Shown here: in pieces, positions 12,719 through 24,530 of the stretch
How positions within the stretch are numbered: position 1 is the first letter of the stretch
How the letters are laid out: each line of letters begins with the position of its first letter
From: Inia geoffrensis
Taxonomy: Eukaryota > Chordata > Mammalia > Artiodactyla > Iniidae
Direction: 5' to 3'
DNA length: 64,000 nucleotides
Assembly: GCA_036417435.1 (NCBI GenBank)
Contig: CM070903.1
Location: 89,797,001-89,861,000 of the forward strand
The notes under the pieces: generated by a model
The model's database searches: none
The model's input: the letters and a program-made list of their open reading frames with translations, nothing else
What the model was told of the DNA's origin: nothing
Program-made: the position numbers and the translations under genes

Positions 12719-12931
12719 CTTTTTTTTTTTTTTTTTTTTTCGGTACGCGGGCCTCTGACTGTTGTGGCCACTGCCGTTGCGGAGCACAGGCTCCGGACGT
12801 GCAGGCTCAGCGGCCATGGCTCACAGGCCCAGACGCTCTGTGGCATGTGGGATCTTCCCGGACTGGGGCATGAACCCGTGTCCCCTGCCTCGGCAGGCGG
12901 ACTCCCAACCACTACACGACCAGGGGAGCCC
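12719..12931 (-). mobile_element. CHR-2-type SINE with perfect TSD
   Basis: Reverse-oriented: poly(T) at 12,719-12,740, standard body, head complement ending at 12,931. The 13-bp TSD tgaacatactttt is perfect at 12,706-12,718 and 12,932-12,944. One of only two CHR-2-type copies inserted in non-repeat DNA. Confidence 0.96.
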
Positions 12932-12944
12932 TGAACATACTTTT

Positions 12945-15380
12945 GTTTCTGTAACCCTGTAATAAAAAATAGGGCCCTTCAAATTGTTAAACTTCAGGTT
13001 TCACAAAGTCTTCAAACCCATGTTTCTGTTTGAAGTCAGAGATAATATTGATGAAATTCAAGAATATTATCTATTTTTCAGAGCCACACATGTTTGGATC
13101 TATTAAATGAACACCTATCTGATGCCATAAAAAGGCAATTGCCAGGTAGACCAAGAGACAGATCTTTCACTTTCCATCTTCTTAACATTGACTCGTGTAT
13201 ACAGCCCCTTGAAGCTTGTGGTCTACTTTTCACTTAAGGATTTTCCTTAGCTCTTATATGAATCTCACATGTTCAGATAAATTACCTTTGTGGTGACCCA
13301 GAAAATTAAAATGGCTATATCAACAATATTTAAAAGTTCCTTACTATTTGGAGTGGAGTGTGCTTAACATGCATCTTGGGTTTTGGTTTGGTAGGATTGG
13401 GTTTTATTCTTTGTTTTCCGGGGTTTTTTGTTGTTTTTGTTAAGAATATTTAAAAACAGTCTTGGTTTTAAGTTAGCCAAAGCTTTATTCCCTGCTTAGA
13501 ATCTAATAAGTGTACAAACATCTTTGTCTTTCAAATTCTACCCCTAAAGGTGTGAGGAAAGCCTGTGGAAAAAATGGCTACAAAATGGTTTCGTATTTTT
13601 ACTCCAGATGGGCTGGTGAAGCATAGCCTGTTCTCCAAGATGATCTTAAAGTCAATACTGAAATAGAAAAACAACCGGATGCTATTCTGCCTTATGTTCT
13701 ATCAAGCAAATTGACAGATTATGATTGTCAAAGCCTTATTACTGGCAGTGCCGAAAAGAACACAATTTAAATCTCAGATCCCTTGATGCAGTTCAGGAAA
13801 AGTTCTATAGATATTATAACAATTGGACTCAAAGAATATTAAGCTTAAAATACCTGGGTGTTTTATTTCACAGGTGCTACTGGGTATCTAAAAAAAATAT
13901 TATTTTCATAATTTACTGTGTTGTTTTAAAAGATTTTAATCAGTAGGAACAATAAGAACGATTATGAATAGAGAATACTGTCAGGCACCCTGCACACTTA
14001 AATACTGAAGAAGTAAAAGTCTCCCAGTACACTTCTCCCAGAGAAGTAAAGTTCTTAAAGGATATGAATTTTGTGCTAGGTCTCATGAAACATGATGGGC
14101 AAAAGTTGCTCAAAGAACATAAATTCAAAGATTAAATACAAATTAAATTTGTATTTAGTACAAATAAACAAATTTCGTCAATTTAAAAGGATTTAATTTA
14201 TCATCTGGAAAATGTTTATGAGAAAAAAATGCAGTGAAATATTCAAGGATAAGTCAATTTGGCCTTCCCATACTTTAATCCATGTTCAAGTCATATCGCC
14301 CCAGTGGTGTGCTGGTAAATATTTAACAACCAGCTCTCTGGGTGAAAAAGCCCTGACTTACACTGTTGCAGATTCCCTTGGCATAAATAAAACCACATCA
14401 CTGATGTGAAGCTACAACTGATGTCACTGAATGCAGAGTTGGGGAGGGACATGCAGCTGCACATTAATATATAGTATTTCTACCATACAAATGCAATAAA
14501 CTTACATAACCTTAAGAACATAGGTTAAGAGTCAAAGTAAAATAATTAGGGAGTGATGAACTCTGACTGTTCATTATCCTTCTTTTTACATGATTTATTT
14601 AATTGTAAGGCTATATAATTCTATTTTTAATGATGATGAGTTTAGCCATCAGCTTACAAAATTTAACAATAATTTACCAATAATCTTGTAGGCCTGTACA
14701 AACCAGTCTCAACACAACACTACTTTAGGCCATATAACATATTAAGTTTTATCCAAGTGCAGTGTGGAAAGGAGGCTTTAAGAAGGGGAGAAAATGTATT
14801 ATATATTCACGTTTAAAAGCTCATCCGTGCAGCTGTGTGGAGAACAGGTTGGAAGGAGATGAGAGAGGAAACGCAGAGCCAGTGAGGAGATTACTGGTGT
14901 CTGCTCTCTAGAGGCACTCTGATCTCTGATGTCATATGGGCTTCAAAGGATATAAAGCCATTTTCTTCTGACTTCAGTAAAAGCAGATTTAGACATTTAC
15001 AAGAAAACCATAAGGGAAACACAAACAAAAAAGAAAATGCAGAATAATGGAAACTCGCTGTACTTCCAAGCATGGATTTTCTCCTACCTCAGAACTAGCC
15101 ACAGATGGTTCAGCTGCTCAGGTTGGGTTCCAGAAAACACAGCCCTAATCCTTAAAAAAACCAAAAACCAAAAAAACAAACTTAATTCTTTCTTATTTGG
15201 TTTGCCAGATGCATATTTACTCCCTGTTTCTGTAATTGTTGTCCTGAAGTAACATTTTTGCTTGTACACGTCAGCTGTTAAATGGTTTCCTAGAGCTTTT
15301 ACCTCATTGCACAGGCCCTCCCAAGCAATCAGTGTTTCTTCTCCTTCATAGAGGAGGCCTATTCTTTCACGTCAGAGCAC
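12945..15380. other. Unique AT-rich sequence, no gene seen
   Basis: No repeat recognised. The stretch 13,550-13,950 contains a 73-codon frame (13,725-13,946) but I cannot match it to a protein. A short perfect hairpin lies at 14,133-14,157. Confidence 0.55.
14133..14157. repeat. Perfect AT-rich hairpin, 11-bp arms
   Basis: Inverted repeat: taaatacaaat at 14,133-14,143 and its exact complement atttgtattta at 14,147-14,157, with a 3-nt loop. No associated element is recognised. Confidence 0.8.
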
Positions 15381-15384
15381 TTTT

Positions 15385-15480
15385 ATGGTGCTTTGCAATT
15401 GATACAGCACTTCCACCCACTTACTTATCTCATACAAATGCTTTACGGTGGGGCAGTAGGTACTACATTCGATAGGGATA
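15385..15480 (-). mobile_element. Possible MIR fragment
   Basis: The order 'cttacttatctcata ... ggggcagtaggtact' resembles the MIR-complement block 'ttatctcattt...gaggtaggtact'. Short and weak. Confidence 0.35.
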
Positions 15481-17265
15481 CCTCCTAAGATTTGTGGGAA
15501 TTCCATAGTTGAGAATCTCAGATAGCATCACATTTCAGCTATAAAATGGAAAGAAGCATTAAAAATATTTTAAACAATTCTATAAGTACAGAGTGAGTGC
15601 CACATATAAAGTTATTACAATATACTCTATTATTTATATTTAACTGATATTGGAGGTTTTCAAACTGGTGTGTGAAGACTTCCCAAGGAATGTGTGGGTA
15701 CTTGATAGTTTCAGAAAAACAATTTCCAGACCATAAACTTCCATAGACACCGTTTCCTAAAGTTAATTTCCCTGACAACCGATATCTCAAACAAGTCTTC
15801 TCTCCAATTTCGTCTTTTATAATCACTCATTTTTCACTTTATGAGAGAAAATCATGCCTCTCACTTAATCCTAATGTTATCATGATACATTGTCATAGAA
15901 TAGAAAAATCTGAGTGTCTAATATTAGGACAATTTGAAATATCATTGTAGGTATTGGGGAAGTGAATGATCTAAATTAATAAGCAATAATTCTTTTCAAA
16001 TCCAGTACTTGTGTCTTTCAACAAAATTGAAGGAGATTCTGACTGAGTTGTTGGCTGATATGTTATTAAAATAATTTTTAATGATAAATCATTAAGCACA
16101 TAACTTGGAAAGTGTTCTAAGACTTGTGTGTCAATATGTATAATAAAACTCTCTCCATTTCCTTCAATATTTTTATGTGGACAACATTTTTTTACCACTT
16201 CCATCTATAAAAACAAAAATAGGAGTAGAATTAATGCTGAAACTTGGCTCAGTCTAGTAGAAAGTCATATTCATCCACAGATACAAGCTTTGTATATCGT
16301 AAGATACAGATTCCCAATAATTTTTTTCTTTTATGCTAATAACATATCAAACTATATTATATAGCTATGTTGTTTCTATCTATTGCGTACTACTATAAGT
16401 TATAATGATAATTAAACTCAAAATATTTTTTAAACAGAACTTTATAGTCCCAGGAAGTTTACAAAAAATTAAGTGGAAACATTTTTGTTGTAAAGAAATA
16501 TGATAGAGTGATCAGTAATTGACTTTCAAACATAACATGTAATTAAGATAAAATTCTGATGGTACATGAAATGAAAATATGAGTTTAAGGAGGTGAAATT
16601 GAGGCAACATCCTTTAGAAAGATTTTGTTCATGTATTTTTGTAATGACTAATGGTGCTAATCAAGTCATTATGATATAAGGATTCTTTGGGACCAATTTA
16701 AGAATGACATAATAATTTTATTTAAAATTGCCAATATTTATAGCTTGCTAAAAATTACAACATTTTTCAAGTATTTAAACTTGAAAATTTAACAAAATTT
16801 TACATGTCAATTTAAAATGTGTGAGGGGCACGTGATTTTTCAACATTCTTTTAGGGTATACATAGGAAAAAATTGCTGAAGATTTCTGCTTTTCATTAAA
16901 AGACATCATTAGATTGAACATCTTCATGATTTTTTCATTTCTATCCACCAGCATCAGCAGCTGGTTATGTCTTTTTCATCCCAGAAAGCCACATACTTCT
17001 TTTTTAATTGCTTCAAGAGACTTACTGTGTACCCAGGGTCAAGCAGAAAACAACGAACCATGTGGCTAGTTGCCTGCTGAGCAGTTAAGGAGGCTCACGC
17101 CCCAGCTAACTGGCTCATTTCTGCACAACAGCCCCTTAGTACGCAAGCCTCAATTTCTCAATTTCATACCTCGGTAAGATTACAAGTCACCACATGTCAT
17201 GGTCCATCATGGTCACTTGCACAGGCTTGATTCCATGAACCTTAAATTTGTAAATACTATGAAGC
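15480..17265. other. Unique, very AT-rich sequence
   Basis: Several frames of 60-95 codons (for example 15,539-15,826 minus) carry no recognisable motif. No repeats recognised. Confidence 0.55.
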
Positions 17266-17267
17266 TA

Positions 17268-17390
17268 CTGAAATTCCCCATTTACAGATGAAGAAACTGA
17301 TATTCTGATAGGCTAAGTGATTGCACAGATTTACACAACTGGTAAAAGGTGATCCAAGCCTCAAATCTATAACTCTGAATTTATAGTTAG
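17268..17390 (-). mobile_element. MIR fragment, minus
   Basis: Shows the MIR-complement order: 'cccatttacagatgaagaaactga', a degenerate 'taagtgattgcacag', 'ttacacaactggtaa', then 'gatccaagcctcaaat'. Diverged but in order. Confidence 0.75.
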
Positions 17391-17394
17391 TACA

Positions 17395-18375
17395 CGCATA
17401 GCCAAGCACACATACGTATACATATGTGTGTATGTATTATACACATATTATGTATATCTAGCACTGTGTTTGAGTATGTGCATAATATAAGCCCAAGCTC
17501 ATATTACCCCAGTGGAACCACTGCATCTCAGCATGCCCTCGCCTCAGAGACTCTATTGCATGAAGCACCGAGAAGGGGCCCTTTGAGATGGGCTCTTTTG
17601 TGCCACAGGAAGAGATAGAGAAGTGAAGAACTAGAGGACAACAGGCCTCTGCCGACCACAAGCTTTGATTTTCAAATCTCATAGTTAGGAAAAGTGGGTG
17701 TGTAGGCGGAGGCTGAGGAGGTGTTTTTTCACATGGGACTTTGTATGACATCAGGACACAGAAAAGATGAGTAGGACTTCCGGAAGCCCAGATTTGAACC
17801 AGGGGGGAAGAGGGTCATTTTTCTCATCTCTGCACAGAACACAAACTGGTCTGTGTTTGTGGAGAGCCTGGAGGGCTGGCAGCTCTGGGGATATCAGGAA
17901 AGGGCGCCTTGACCAGGATAGTTGTCGTTCTCATGGTGCACAGGAGCAGCAACGGCAAGGTTATCCTCAGAGAGCTCCATAAGTCCTAGGAGACCAGTAA
18001 TGAGCTAAGAGCGAAAAAAGAATACAGTATAAAAATGGTAGTGTATAAATAAGCACACCAGCTGGTGGGCTGGTTCAAGACAACATGTAAGACTCCAGAA
18101 TGCTTTGGAATGCTACCAGACAATTTTCAGGGCCCTAGTGTTTTACCCAAAGAGGTAGACTTAATGACCAAGAAAAACTATTATTAATCTTGTTGTGATC
18201 TTATTTATGTCCATACTCTAGCAAGGCCTAGATATTTGCAGATTACATATGCATGCACACACATGCACACAAATCCACATAAACTTATACATTCCAACAA
18301 ATGTATATATATATATAAAGTATTTTGATAAACCATAACTTCTTCTAACCTTCCTCCCTTTTTTACCTTATCTTT
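17395..18375. other. Unique sequence with a higher-GC patch
   Basis: An alternating purine/pyrimidine, AT/GT-rich run lies at 17,395-17,460. The part from about 17,500 to 17,990 is less AT-rich than its neighbours and holds short overlapping frames on both strands (97 codons minus at 17,458-17,751; 71 codons plus at 17,767-17,982). Neither has a known domain. An (AT)n/(CA)n-like stretch occurs at 18,250-18,320. Confidence 0.5.
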
Positions 18376-18377
18376 AT

Positions 18378-18640
18378 CAGCCAGATGTTCATTCATTAAA
18401 CAAATATTTATTTAGTAATTATTGTATTAGTAATAAAATTATGAGCAACACACAAAGTCCGTGCCAATATCAAACTAATATTCTAGTAGAGAAGATGGAT
18501 AATAAACAAGTCAAAAAATAATTGTATGATTTTCAATAGTGATCATATTATGAGGTTGGAGTTTCTTTACATGGACGTAAGAAAGATCTCTATGGGAAGC
18601 TATCTGATGAGAGACCTGAAACCCTTATTTGAAGATCTAG
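18378..18640 (-). mobile_element. L2 LINE remnant
   Basis: Begins with the L2 3'-end complement 'ttcattcattaaacaaatatttatt' (given here in two overlapping pieces), then 'acacaaagtccgtgcc', 'attctagtagagaagatgga', 'aataaacaagtcaa' and 'ggaagctatctgatgag'. This is the consensus order. Confidence 0.75.
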
Positions 18641-18641
18641 T

Positions 18642-18692
18642 GCAATGGTTTGTAACCTTGTCTGTAGATTAGCATTACATGGGAGACATTTT
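18642..18692. mobile_element. MER5-type DNA transposon, left part
   Basis: Starts 'gcaatggtttgtaaccttg', continuing with 'attagcattacatgggaga'. This is the start of a MER5-like hAT-Charlie non-autonomous element. The remainder appears 5.2 kb to the right (23,934-24,056), separated by nested retrotransposons. Confidence 0.6.
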
Positions 18693-18948
18693 CTTCGTGT
18701 GTAAAATACCTTTATTCTTTTTTTTTTTAATTTTTTAATTTAATTTTATTTATTTTTTTATACAGCAGGTCCTTATTAGTCATCAATTTTATACACATCA
18801 GTGTATACATGTCAATCCCAATCGCCCAATTCATCCCACAACAACCCCCACCTCCCCACCGCTTTCCCCCCTTTGATGTCCATACATTTGTTCTCTACAT
18901 CTGTGTCCCAATTTCTGCCCTGCAAACTGGTTCATCTGTACCAAATTT

Positions 18949-21900
18949 TCAGGTTCCACATATATGCACTAACATACGATATTTGTTTTTCTCCTTTTGA
19001 CTTACTTCACTCTGTATGACAGTCTCTAGATCCATCCACGTCTCTAAAAATGACCCAATTTCGTTCCTTTTTATGGCTGAGTAATAGTCCATTGTATATA
19101 TGTACCACATCTTCTTTATCCATTCGTCTGTTGATGGACATGTAGGTTGCTTCCATGACCTGGCTATTGTAAATAGTGCTGCAATGAATATTGGGGTGCA
19201 TGTGTCTTTTTGAATTATGGTTTTCTCTGGTTATATGCCCAGTAGTGGGATTGCTGGATCATACAGTAATTCTATTATTAGTTTTTTAAGGAACCTCCGT
19301 ACTATTCTCCATAGTGGCTGTATCAATTTACATTCCCACCAACAGTGCAAGAGGGTTCCCTTTTCTCCACACCCTCTCCAGCATTTGTTGTTTGTAGATA
19401 TTCTGATGATGACCATTCTAACTGGTGTGAGGTGATACCTCATTGTAGTTTTGATTTGCATTTCTCTAATAATTAGTGATGTTGAGAAGCTTTTCATGTG
19501 CTTCTTGGCCATCTGCATGCCTTCTGTAGAGAAATGTCTATTTAGGTCTTCTGCTCATTTTTGGATAAGTTGTTTGTTTTTTTAATGTTGAGCTACATGA
19601 GCTGTTTATATATTTTGGAGATTAATCCTTTGTCTGTTGATTCGTTTGCAAATATTTTCTCCCATTCTGAGGGTTGTCTTTTTGTCCTATTTATGGTTTC
19701 CTTTGCTGTGCAAAAGCTTTGAAGTTTCATTAGGTCCCATTTGTTTATTTTTGTTTTTATTTCCATTTCTCTAGGAGGTGGATCAAAAATGATCTTGCTG
19801 TGATTTATGTCAAAGACTCTTCTGCCTATGCTTTCCTCTAAGAGTTTTATAGTGTCAGGTCTTACATTTAGGTCTCTAATCCATTTTGAGTTTATTTTTG
19901 TGTATGGTGTTAGGGAGTGTTCTAATTTCATTCTTTTACATGTAGCTGTCCAGTTTTCCCAGCACCACTTATTGAAGAGACTGTCTTTTCTCCATTGCAT
20001 ATCCTTGCCTTGTTTGTCATAGATTAGTTGACCATAGGTGTGTGGGTTTATCTCTGGGCTTTGTATCTTGTTCCATTGATCTATGTTTCTGTTTTTGTGC
20101 CAGTACCATATTGTCTTGATTACTGTAGCTTTGTAGTATAGTCTGAAGTCAGGGAGTCTGATTCCTCCAGCTCCGCTTTTTGCCCTCAAGACTGCTTTGG
20201 CTATTTGGGGACTTTTGTGTCTCCAAACGAATGTTAAGATTTTTTGTTCTACTTCTGTAAAAATTTCTATTGGTAATTTGATAGGGATTGCATTGAATCT
20301 GTAAATTGCTTTGGGTAGTATAGTCAATTTCACAAAATGGATTCTTCCAGTCCAAGAACATGGTATATCTCTCCATCTGTTGGTATCATCTTTAATTTCT
20401 TCATCAGTCTCTTATAGTTTTCTGTATACAGGTCTTTTGTCTCCCTAGGTAGGTTTATTCCTAGGTATTTTATTCTTTTTGTTGCAGTGATAAATGGGAG
20501 TGTTTCATTAATCTCTCTTTCGGATTTTTCATCATTAGTGTACAGGAATGCAAGAGATTTCTGTGCATTAATTTTGTATCCTGCAACTTTACCAGATTCA
20601 TTGGTTAGCTCTAGTAGTTTTCTGATGGCATCTTTAGGATTCTCTATGTATAGTATCATGTCATCTACAAACAGTGACAGTTTTATTTCTTCTTTTCCAA
20701 TTTCTATTCCTTTTTTTCTTTTTCTTCTCTGAATGCCGTGGCTAGGACTACCAAAACTATGTTGAATAATAGTGGTGAGAGTGGACATCCTTGTCTCATT
20801 CCTGATCTTAGAGGAAATGCTTTCAATTTTTCACAACTGAGAATGATGTTTGCTCTGGGTTTTTCATTTATGGCCTTTATTATGTTGAGGTAGGTTCCCT
20901 CTATGCTCGCTTTCTGGAGAGTTTTTATCATAAATGGGTGTTGAATTTTGTCAAAAGCTTTTTCTGCATCTATTGAGATGATCATATGGTTCTTATTCTT
21001 CAATTTGTTAATATGGTGTATCACATTGAGTGATTTGTGTATATTGAAGAATCCTTGCATCCCTGGGATAAATCCCACTTGATCATGGTGTATGACTCTT
21101 TTAATGTTTTGTGGGATTCTGTTTGCTAGTATTTTGTTGAGGATTTTTGCATCTATATTCATCAGTGATATTGGTCTGTAATTTTCTTTTTTTGTACTAT
21201 CTTTGTCTGGTTTTGGTATCGGGGTGATGGTGGCCTCATAGAATGACTTTGGGAGTGTTCCTTCCTCTGCAATTTTTTGGAAGAGTTTGAGAAGGATGGG
21301 TGTTACCTCTACTCTAAATGTTTGGTAGAATTTATCTGTGAAGCCATCTGGTCCTGGAATTTTGTTTGTTGGAAGATTTTTAATTACAGTTTCAATTTCA
21401 TTACTTGTGATTGGTCTGTTCATATTTTCTATTTCTTCCTGATTCAGTCTTGGAAGGTTATACCTTTCTGCAAATTTGTCTATTTCTTCCAGGTTGTCCA
21501 TTTTATTGGCATAGAGTTGCGTGTAGCAGTCTCTTAGGATGCTTTGTATTTCTGCGGTGTCTATTGTAACTTCTCCTTTTTCATTTATAATTTTATTGAT
21601 TTGAGTCCTCTCCCTCTTTTTCTTAATGAGTCTGGCTAATGGTTTATCAATTTTGTTTATCTTCTCAAACAACCAGCTTTTAGTTTTATTGATCCTTGCT
21701 ATTGTTTTCTTTGTTTCTATTTCATTTATTTCTGCTCTGATCTTTGTGATTTCTTTCCTTCTGCTAACTTTGGGTTTTGTTTGTTCTTCTTTCTCTAGTT
21801 CCTTTAGGTGTAAGGTTAGATTGTTTATTTGAGATTTTTCTTATTTTCTGAGGTAGGCTTGTATAGCTATAAACTTCCTTCTTAGAACTGCTTTTGCTGC

Positions 21901-22751
21901 ATCCCATAGGTTTTGGATCATCGTGGTTTCATTGTCATTTGTGTCCAGGTATTTTTTGATTTCCTCTTTGATTTCTTCGGTGGTCTCTTGGTTATTTAGT
22001 TACGTATTGTTTAGCCTCCATGTGTTTGTGTTTTTTATGTTTTTTTCCCTTGTAATTCATTTCTAATCTCATAGCATTGTGGTCATAAAAGATGCTTGAT
22101 ATGATTTCAATTTTCTTAAATTTACTGTGGCTTGATTTGTGACCCAAGATGTGGTCTATCCTGAAGAATGTTCCATGTGCACTTGAGAAGAAAGTGTATT
22201 CTGCTGTTTCTGGATGGAATGTCCTATAAATATCAATTAAATCTATCTGGTCTATTGTGTCATTTAAAGCTTCTGTGTCCTTATTTATTTTCATTTTGGA
22301 TGATCTGTCCATTGGTGTAAGTGAGGTGTTAAAGTGTGTTACTGTCGATTTCCTCTTTTATAGCTGTTAGCAGTTGCCTTATGTATTGAGGTGCTCCTAT
22401 GTTGGGTGTATATATATTTATAATTGTTATATCTTCTTCTTGGATTGATCCCTTGATCATTATGTAGTGTCCTTCCTTGTCTCTTGTAACATTCTTTATT
22501 TTAAAGTCTAATTTTTCTGATATGAGTATTGCTACTCCAACTTTCTTTTGATTTCCATTGGCATGGAATATCTTTTTCTATCCCTACACTTTCAGTCTGT
22601 ATGAGTCCTTAGGTCTGAAGTGGGTCTCTTGTAGTCAGCATATAGATGGGTCTTGTTTTTGTATCCATTCAGCGAGTCTGTGTCTTTTGGTTGGAGCATT
22701 TAATCCATCCACATTTAAGGTAATTATTGATTTGTATGCTCCTATGACCAT
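18949..22751 (-). pseudogene. L1 ORF2 (endonuclease/reverse transcriptase), disrupted
   Basis: ORF2p of L1 nicks target DNA with its N-terminal APE-type endonuclease and reverse-transcribes L1 RNA there. The start codon is at 22,751-22,749 and is followed by an ITLNVDGLNAPTKR-like N-terminus typical of the endonuclease. RT blocks lie in 20,704-21,672 (322 codons, with IPGPDGF, PKPDKD and a [10 protein letters not shown] motif). The catalytic box at 20,671-20,660 reads FVDD, with both aspartates present, where many L1s have FADD. C-terminal parts are at 19,593-20,333 and 19,231-19,518, and the stop is at 18,951-18,949. The 3,803-bp span is close to the usual 1,275 codons but is not a multiple of three; frameshifts near 20,330 and 20,790, and stops such as the one in the endonuclease near 22,640, break it. 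Confidence 0.92.
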
Positions 22752-22755
22752 TTTC

Positions 22756-23449
22756 TTAATTGTTTTGGGTTTGTTTTTGTAGGTCCTTTTCTTCTCTTGT
22801 GTTTCCCACTTTGAGAAGTTCCTTTAACGTTTGTTGTAGTGTGGGTTTTGTGGTGCTGAATTCTCTTAGCTTTTGCTTGTCTGTAAAGCTTTGATTTCCC
22901 CATCAAATCTGAATGAGATCCTTGCTGGGTAGAGTAATCTTGGTTGTAGGTTCTTCCCTTTCATCACTTTAAGTATATCATGCCACTCCCTTCTAGCTTG
23001 TAGAGTTTCTGCTGAGAAATCAGCTGCTAACCTTATGGGAGTGCCCTTGTATATTATTTGTCATTTTTCCCTTGCTGCTTTCAATAATTTTTCTTTGTCT
23101 TTAATTTTTGCCAGTTTGATTACTATGTGTCTCACCCTGTTTCTCCTTGGGTTTATCCTGTATGGGACTCTGTGTACTTCCTGGACTTGGGTGGCTATTT
23201 CCTTTCCCATGTTAGGGAAGTTTTTGACTATAATCCCTTCAAATATTTTCTCAGGTCCTTTCTTTCTCTCTTCTCCTTCTGGGACCCCTATAATGCAAAT
23301 GTTGTTGTGTTTAATGTTGTCCCAGAGGTCTCTTAGGCTGTCTTCATTTCTTTTCATTCTTTTTTCTTTATTTTGTCCCGCAGCAGTGAATTCCACCATT
23401 CTATCTTCCAGGTCACTTATCTGTTCTTCTGCCTCAGTTATTCTGCTAT
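22756..23449 (-). pseudogene. L1 ORF1 (RNA-binding chaperone), 5'-truncated
   Basis: ORF1p forms trimers that coat L1 RNA. The C-terminal part is present: an 'RMKRNEDSLRDLWDNIK' type segment in the 23,061-23,399 frame, then 'IIGVPEGEE', matching the RRM core of L1 ORF1. The stop codon at 22,758-22,756 sits 4 bp upstream of the ORF2 ATG, the compact ORF1-ORF2 spacing usual in L1. About 230 of roughly 340 codons remain; the N-terminal coiled coil is lost by 5' truncation, and the frame is broken downstream of 23,061. Confidence 0.88.
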
Positions 23450-23526
23450 TGTAAAATACTTTTATTCTTCATATAAACACATACAATGGTTAGGAAAAAT
23501 AAGCATAAGTTGAATTACAGAGTGTT

Positions 23527-23709
23527 CAAATTTTTTTTAATTGACATATAGTTGATAGACGATATTATGTAAGTTACAGATGTACAGTATAGTGATTCAC
23601 AATTTTTAAAGTTACAATTCATTTATAGTTATTATATAATATTGGCTATATTCCCTATGTTGTACATTATATTCTTGTAGTTTATTTTATACATAATAGT
23701 TTGTACTTC
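23527..23709 (-). mobile_element. L1 3'UTR fragment, minus
   Basis: Poly(T) followed by 'aattgacatatagttgatag', then 'gtacagtatagtgattca', 'tattatataatattggctata' and 'ttttatacataatagtttgt', the known L1 3'UTR order in complement. It was in place before the SINE at 23,724 and is part of the stack splitting the MER5-type element. Confidence 0.8.
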
Positions 23710-23723
23710 TTAAGGAGACTTTT

Positions 23724-23930
23724 TTTTTTTTTTTTTTTGCTGTACGTGGGCCTCTCACTGTTGTGGCCTCTCCCATTGTGGAGTACAGGATCCGGACATG
23801 CAGGCTCAGCGGCCATGGCTCATGGGCCCAGCTGCTCCGCCGTATGTGAGATCTTCCCAGACTGGGGCACGAACCCGTGTCCCCTACATCGGCAGGCAGA
23901 CTCTCAACCACTGTGCCACCAGGGAAGCCC
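23724..23930 (-). mobile_element. CHR-2-type SINE with perfect TSD
   Basis: Reverse-oriented: poly(T) at 23,724-23,738, standard body, head complement ending in agggaagccc at 23,930. TSD ttaaggagactttt is perfect at 23,710-23,723 and 23,931-23,944. Confidence 0.96.
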
Positions 23931-23933
23931 TTA

Positions 23934-24056
23934 AGGAGACTTTTAAGAACACTGATTCATGAGCCCCATTCAGAATCATTTAAACCAGAATGTCTGGTGA
24001 TAAGGCTCAGACATTTGTATTTTGAATAGTTCTCAAGGTGATGCTAATGTGCAGTT
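23934..24056. mobile_element. MER5-type DNA transposon, right part
   Basis: 'ggagacttttaagaacactg', 'atgagccccattcagaatc', 'ccagaatgtctggtgataag' and 'caaggtgatgctaatgtgcag' follow the MER5-like consensus from where the left part (18,642-18,692) stops. The terminal repeat at the right end is not preserved. Confidence 0.6.
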
Positions 24057-24074
24057 ACAGTAGACTTCTTACCT

Positions 24075-24530
24075 AGGGAAAGAGTGGAGCCAGCAAAGTA
24101 GATAGTAAGTCCACACATGTGTCCATGTCCACATGTTTGGCTTGTTCAAGGAAAAAGGAAAAGCAAAAAAGGGGATGAGGTCAAAAATATAAGTGGCGGG
24201 CTTCCCTGGTGGCGCAGTGGTTGAGAGTCCGCGTGCCGATGCAGGGGACGTGGGTTCGTGCCCTGGTCCGGGAGGATCCCACGTGCCGTGGAGCGGCTGG
24301 GCCCGTGGGCCGTGGCCGCTGGGCCTGCGCGTCCGGAGCCTGTGCTCCGCGGCGGGGGGGGCCACAGCAGTGAGAGGCCCGTGTACCGAAAAAAAAAAAA
24401 AAAATGGAGCCAGATCATATAGGGCTTTTAGGTCATGGTAGTGGGTTTAAATTTTATTTTAAGTGTAATGTGAAGCTATTATATTATTAGGTCATGTGAT
24501 AAAATGGGGGAAATAAGACAGAAACAAAAA
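24075..24530 (-). mobile_element. L2 LINE remnant split by a SINE
   Basis: Left half: 'tttggcttgttcaagga', then 'gatgaggtcaaaa'. Right half after the SINE: 'gagccagatcatatagggc', 'ttaggtcatggtagtggg', 'aagctattatattattagg' and 'catgtgataaaatgg'. This is the L2 consensus order across the SINE at 24,197-24,408. Confidence 0.7.
24197..24408 (+). mobile_element. CHR-2-type SINE, plus orientation, young-looking
   Basis: Head gggcttccctggtggcgcag at 24,200, followed by A/B-box-like segments, a very CpG-rich body (many intact CG dinucleotides) and an A-tail at 24,391-24,404. CpG retention suggests a recent insertion. It has an odd run of eight G at 24,354-24,361. No clear TSD is visible beyond a possible short aagtgg/aaatgg. 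Confidence 0.95.

Larger units (their letters stand above)
18720..23449 (-). mobile_element. 4.7-kb L1 LINE, minus strand, 20-bp TSD
   Basis: The largest single insertion in the window. On the minus strand it carries partial ORF1 (5' truncated), ORF2 nearly complete in length, a 3'UTR (18,720-18,948) and an A-rich tail. The TSD spans 18,700-18,719 and 23,450-23,469 (tgtaaaatac-c/t-ttattctt core, one mismatch), so this is a single insertion and the truncation point lies inside ORF1. It inserted into an older L1/MER5 context. ORF2 is broken by frameshifts and stops, so the copy is dead, although long intact stretches (322 codons) show it is not very old. Confidence 0.95.

Noticed and set aside
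13530..13960. Possible processed pseudogene
   Set aside because: No recognisable protein similarity, no poly(A) tail and no TSD seen.
20704..21672. 322-codon frame as a possible host gene with an RT domain
   Set aside because: It is L1 ORF2 inside an insertion with a 20-bp TSD and disrupted frames on both sides.
24200..24270. tRNA-like promoter boxes suggesting a tRNA gene
   Set aside because: They belong to the tRNA(Glu)-derived SINE head; no cloverleaf with a full acceptor stem is present.
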